From contig NZ_RZGZ01000003.1 in the NCBI RefSeq assembly GCF_003990045.1, positions 434,001 to 498,000 on the forward strand: DNA of 64,000 nt, given 5' to 3'. This document shows positions 61,219 to 64,000 of this stretch, one piece after another (the first letter of the stretch is position 1; every line of letters starts with the position of its first letter). Position numbers and translations under genes: made by a program. The notes under the pieces are model-generated. The model was not told where the DNA came from. It did no database searches and worked only from the letters and a program-made list of their open reading frames with translations. This stretch comes from Labedella endophytica. Its GTDB lineage: Bacteria; Actinomycetota; Actinomycetes; Actinomycetales; Microbacteriaceae.

Positions 61219-61253
61219 CGTTGTTTAACGTCAGCCTCCGTTGTTCAACGTCA
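61214..61253 (+). repeat. Two 20-bp tandem repeats after the tRNA terminator
   Basis: GCCTCCGTTGTTYAACGTCA occurs at 61214-61233 and 61234-61253, with one difference. The first copy begins inside the terminator stem. Each contains a GTTG-N2-CAAC-like palindrome. The rest of the gap to the topoisomerase start shows no gene. Confidence 0.85.
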
Positions 61254-61395
61254 ACGTCCCTCCGACGTCCAGGAACGAGCCTGCCGGATTCCCGTGCCGG
61301 GGTTCTCTTCACCGGTCATGTGTGCTCGTCTAGCAGGTGTTGCGTGTTTTCGCAGCGGGCGGTGCCGGCGAGCGTGTGCGGCTTACGGTTCAGGC

Positions 61396-62388
61396 ATGGT
61401 CAGATTGCGTAGGAGCGTCGCCTCCGGTCCGGGCTGGACCCGGCGGAGGTCGGGGAAGGGGTTCCGCTACCTCGACGAGTCGGGGACGACCATCACCGAT
61501 CCGGAGATCCGCAGCCGGATCGTCGACCTCGTCATCCCGCCCGCCTGGGCCGACGTATGGATCTCCCCATACCCGAACGGCCACATCCAGGCGGTCGGCA
61601 CCGACGAGGCGGGTCGGCGTCAGTACATATACCACGAGGCGTGGCGCGAGAAGCAGGACGTCGCGAAGTTCGAACGCTGCCTCGACCTCGCCGGCCTCCT
61701 GCCCGGTGTTCGACCGACCGTGACCCGGCACCTCAGGGGTGACCCGACCTCGCGCGAGACGGTCCTCGCGGCGATGTTCCGGCTCCTCGACACCGCGGCT
61801 CCGCGGATCGGGGGAGCACGCTACGCGGACGAGAACGGCTCGTACGGCCTCTCGACCCTGCTCGGCGAGCATCTCCTGCTCTCGGGAGATCTCGTGACGC
61901 TGCACTTCCCGGGGAAGAGCTCTCAGCAGTGGCACTCCGAGCTCACCGACGGCGACCTCGCCGAGGTGCTCCGCTCGCTGCGTCGGCGTCGCGGTAAGGG
62001 ATCGCGCGTGTTCGCGTGGAAGAACGGTCGTCGCTGGCGTGTGCTCACCGCGGAGGAGGCGAACGACTACATCCGGGGGCTCGTGGGGGAGTCCTTCAGC
62101 GCCAAGGACTTCCGCACGCTGCACGGGTCGAGCGTCGCCGCGCAGTCCCTCGCCGTGAGCGGCCCGGACGAGACCATGACGGGTCGCAAGCGGGCGATCG
62201 TCACGGCCGTCAAGGCGGCATCGACGACGCTCGGGAACACCCCGGCGATCGCGCGATCGAGCTACATCGACCCCCGTGTACTCACGCTGTACGAGAACGG
62301 ACGCGTGGCGCGGCCGGCTCGAGGACACGCGGGAGAGGCGGCGCTCGTCGACCTGCTGCGGCCGGGGGCCGCCGAAGCCATCGGCTAG
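61396..62388 (+). CDS. Type IB DNA topoisomerase
   Basis: A 330-residue poxvirus-like topoisomerase IB that relaxes supercoils through a 3'-phosphotyrosyl intermediate. The N-terminal domain has GKGFRYLDESGTTITDPEIRSRI and PPAWADVWISPYPNGHIQAVG. The catalytic domain includes RYADENGSYGLSTLL (catalytic Arg), the KNGRRWRVL region, AKDFRTLHGS, and the nucleophile Tyr290 in ARSSYIDPRVL. The start at 61396 begins the conserved protein; the open frame upstream is not family-like. The stop shares the tetranucleotide CTAG with the stop of the convergent aminotransferase gene. Confidence 0.95.
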   Translation: MVRLRRSVASGPGWTRRRSGKGFRYLDESGTTITDPEIRSRIVDLVIPPAWADVWISPYPNGHIQAVGTDEAGRRQYIYHEAWREKQDVAKFERCLDLAGLLPGVRPTVTRHLRGDPTSRETVLAAMFRLLDTAAPRIGGARYADENGSYGLSTLLGEHLLLSGDLVTLHFPGKSSQQWHSELTDGDLAEVLRSLRRRRGKGSRVFAWKNGRRWRVLTAEEANDYIRGLVGESFSAKDFRTLHGSSVAAQSLAVSGPDETMTGRKRAIVTAVKAASTTLGNTPAIARSSYIDPRVLTLYENGRVARPARGHAGEAALVDLLRPGAAEAIG

Positions 62389-63596
62389 CGGGTGGATCGG
62401 TGGTCGATCGCGGCGAGCCGCGCGGACGCCTCTTCGAGGACCTCGAGGCGCTTGCAGAACGCGAAGCGCACGAGGGACCGGTACGAGGAGCGGTGGCGCG
62501 TCGAGGCGAACGCCGTCACCGGGACTCCCACCACCCCCGCGAGGGCGGGCAGCTCGGCACAGAAGTGCTCTGCGTCGTCGAAACCGAGCGGGCCGACATC
62601 GACGACCGTGAAATAGGAGCCGGCCGGTACCGACACGTCGAAGCCCGCGACCTGGAGGCCGCGGGTCAGCACGTCGCGCTTCTGACGGAGGTCGGAGGCG
62701 ATGCGATCGAAGGCGCTGTCGGGGAGGTCGAGACCGCGAGCGATGGCCGGCTGGAAGGGCGAGCCGCTCACATAGGTGAGGTACTGCTTGACCGTGAGGA
62801 TCGCGGAGACGAGCGCGGCCGGCGCGACGAGCCAGCCGATCTTCCAGCCGGTGGTGTTGAAGGTCTTGCCCGCCGACGAGACCGTGATCGTCCGCTCCCC
62901 GGCACCGGGGAGCGTGCTGAGCGGGATGTGTGGCTCGCTGAAGGTGAGGTGCTCGTAGACCTCGTCGGTCAGGATGACGGCGTCATGTCGGTGGGCGAGT
63001 TCCACGATGAGATCTCTGGTGGCGGCGTCGAACGTCGTCCCCGTGGGATTGTGGGGGTCGTTCACGAGGATGATGCGCGTGCGGTCCGAGACGGCGGCTC
63101 GGAGTTCGTCGGGATCCGGGGCGAAGTCGGGCCAGCGGAGCGGCACGGTGACGAGGGTAGCCCCGGAGAGGGCGACGAGCCCGGCGTAGGCGTCGTAGTA
63201 CGGCTCGAACGTGACGATCTCGTCGCCCGGTTCCGTGAGGGCCAGGATCGAGGCGGCGAGAGCCTCCGTCGCACCAGCCGTGACGAGGATCTGCGTCGCG
63301 GGATCGACGTCGAGGCCGTAGAAGCGTCGCTGGTGGCGGGCGATGGCTGCGAGGAGTTCCGGCGTTCCGCGCCCCGGCGGGTACTGGTTCCGTCCGGCGG
63401 CGATGGCCTCCCTCGCGGCATCCAGGACCTCGAGAGGGCCGTCCTCGTCGGGAAAGCCCTGGCCGAGGTTGATGGAGCCGGTCCGAGCGGCGAGAGCACT
63501 CATCTCGGCGAAGACGGTGGCAGCGATCGATCCGTCGGGCCGGAGGAGCCCCGCGCCCTCGCCCACTCGACGCCACGGTCCCCGATCGATGTCCAT
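62385..63596 (-). CDS. Class I/II PLP aminotransferase (DapC/kynurenine aminotransferase-like)
   Basis: A 403-residue fold-type I aminotransferase. Features include SINLGQGFPDEDGP, NQYPPGRGTPELLAAIA, NDPHNPTGTTFD, VILTDEVYEHLTF, and the PLP lysine at 244 in SSAGKTFNTTGWKIGW. These match the clade of Rv0858c, annotated DapC in mycobacteria, which also includes kynurenine and methionine aminotransferases. A separate DapC clade member sits next to fdxA at 20832, so this one may have another substrate. A 4-bp overlap with the topoisomerase gene (CTAG) means both genes end on the same four bases. Confidence 0.9.
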   Translation of the reverse strand: MDIDRGPWRRVGEGAGLLRPDGSIAATVFAEMSALAARTGSINLGQGFPDEDGPLEVLDAAREAIAAGRNQYPPGRGTPELLAAIARHQRRFYGLDVDPATQILVTAGATEALAASILALTEPGDEIVTFEPYYDAYAGLVALSGATLVTVPLRWPDFAPDPDELRAAVSDRTRIILVNDPHNPTGTTFDAATRDLIVELAHRHDAVILTDEVYEHLTFSEPHIPLSTLPGAGERTITVSSAGKTFNTTGWKIGWLVAPAALVSAILTVKQYLTYVSGSPFQPAIARGLDLPDSAFDRIASDLRQKRDVLTRGLQVAGFDVSVPAGSYFTVVDVGPLGFDDAEHFCAELPALAGVVGVPVTAFASTRHRSSYRSLVRFAFCKRLEVLEEASARLAAIDHRSTR

Positions 63597-63789
63597 GGAA
63601 CCAGGCTATCGACAGGGGAGTGTGGTGGGCTGGAGTGGCGACGAGCGAATCGGGTGCATCGCGGGTGACGACGCGTCGTCGACGCATGCGGAGAGGACTC
63701 GGCTCAGCGATAGCCGGCTCACAGACAAGGTCGATCAAACGTCCAGACTCGGGGGCGATGCTTACCCCGGTTGGAAAAAGGAGAACACC

Positions 63790-64000
63790 ATGACCGAGAA
63801 CACCACCGGCTCGCACGAACCGGATTCCGACAAGTCCCTCGACGACACCACGCCCTCGGGGTCCTCCGCTGAGCGGCCGGACGCGATGGAGACCGCGTTG
63901 ACCTCCGCGTCGGGCTCCGTGCCGACGGAGAGCGCCGGCACCGACGAGGGCCGCACCGCCGCATCTCCCTGGTCTGCGGACGCTCCGCCTCGACCGACGA
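63790..64000 (+). CDS. N-terminus of an acidic, disordered protein (truncated by the window end)
   Basis: Seventy codons are visible. The sequence is hydrophilic and rich in Ser, Thr, Asp, Glu and Pro, with no membrane helix or domain yet. The ATG at 63790 has AAAAAGGAG 7 nt upstream, a strong site. Such N-termini precede the membrane anchor in Microbacteriaceae HtrA-like trypsin/PDZ proteases and some sensor proteins, but nothing here proves that. The 193-bp gap before it (63597-63789) contains the divergent promoters and no other gene. Confidence 0.6.
   Translation, partial: MTENTTGSHEPDSDKSLDDTTPSGSSAERPDAMETALTSASGSVPTESAGTDEGRTAASPWSADAPPRPT

Noticed and set aside
61110-61253. Integrated element at the tRNA
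   Set aside because: The tRNA is intact, but there is no integrase, no attachment duplication of the tRNA 3' end and no foreign-looking genes downstream.

Overview
The window is chromosomal DNA from a high-GC actinobacterium. The gene families and their order (typA, DUF6113-like, fdxA, dapC, gltA, dapD/dapE; DUF3117, O-methyltransferase, tatB, mrp, DUF1003, CBS protein; DUF3107, two AdnAB-type helicase-nucleases, nudC, uvrD2, DUF2342, PDZ/Lon protease, UPF0182) point to the family Microbacteriaceae. The genus cannot be fixed from the sequence alone. Coding density is high. GTG starts, overlapping stop/start pairs (ATGA, GTGA) and perfect GC-rich hairpins between convergent genes are common. 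I see no phage, IS element, integrase or CRISPR array; this is a core-type region with unusual details rather than an island.

Layout. 1-150: 5' end of a NUDIX gene on the minus strand. 294-4989: a tandem glycine riboswitch followed by gcvT-gcvH-gcvP. 5044-5799: CPBP-type membrane protease. 6105-13151: oligopeptide ABC transporter (lipoprotein, two permeases, fused double ATPase), interrupted by an antisense PH-domain gene. 13365-15272: typA. 15345-19875: phosphotransferase and the efeUOB iron-uptake operon, with a DtxR/IdeR-like box upstream and a 16-G homopolymer inside. 20008-28428: ferredoxin, DAP/lysine pathway genes dapC, dapD, dapE, citrate synthase, and a penicillin acylase with a repeat-rich spacer. 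28413-30936: tandem pair of GT-C-like membrane glycosyltransferases. 31018-36694: DUF3117, O-methyltransferase, tatB-apt, mrp-DUF1003-CBS/MgtE_N protein, stress protein. 36786-43440: aminopeptidase P, EEP-family protein, PHP phosphoesterase, DEAD-box helicase, ferritin-like protein, DUF3107. 43589-54487: DNA-repair block (AdnA-like, AdnB-like, kinase-like protein, NudC, UvrD2-like). 54333-61029: cyclodehydratase-like (TOMM/RRE-type) protein, DUF2342 metalloprotease, PDZ-Lon protease and UPF0182 protein. 61110-64000: initiator tRNA-Met, type IB topoisomerase, class I/II aminotransferase and the start of an acidic protein.

Three themes run through the region. First, at least ten genes have a TANNNT-like -10 hexamer only 5-7 nt before the start codon and usually no Shine-Dalgarno site, so leaderless transcription looks common. 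Second, short tandem repeats with 15-20 bp periods occur at six places: inside three genes (penicillin acylase, AdnA-like, AdnB-like), at the 3' end of pepP, and in two intergenic gaps. Third, an orphan cyclodehydratase/leader-binding-like protein with two protease genes beyond it has no visible precursor peptide. That neighbourhood is the best candidate for undescribed biology here, and its function is inference only.
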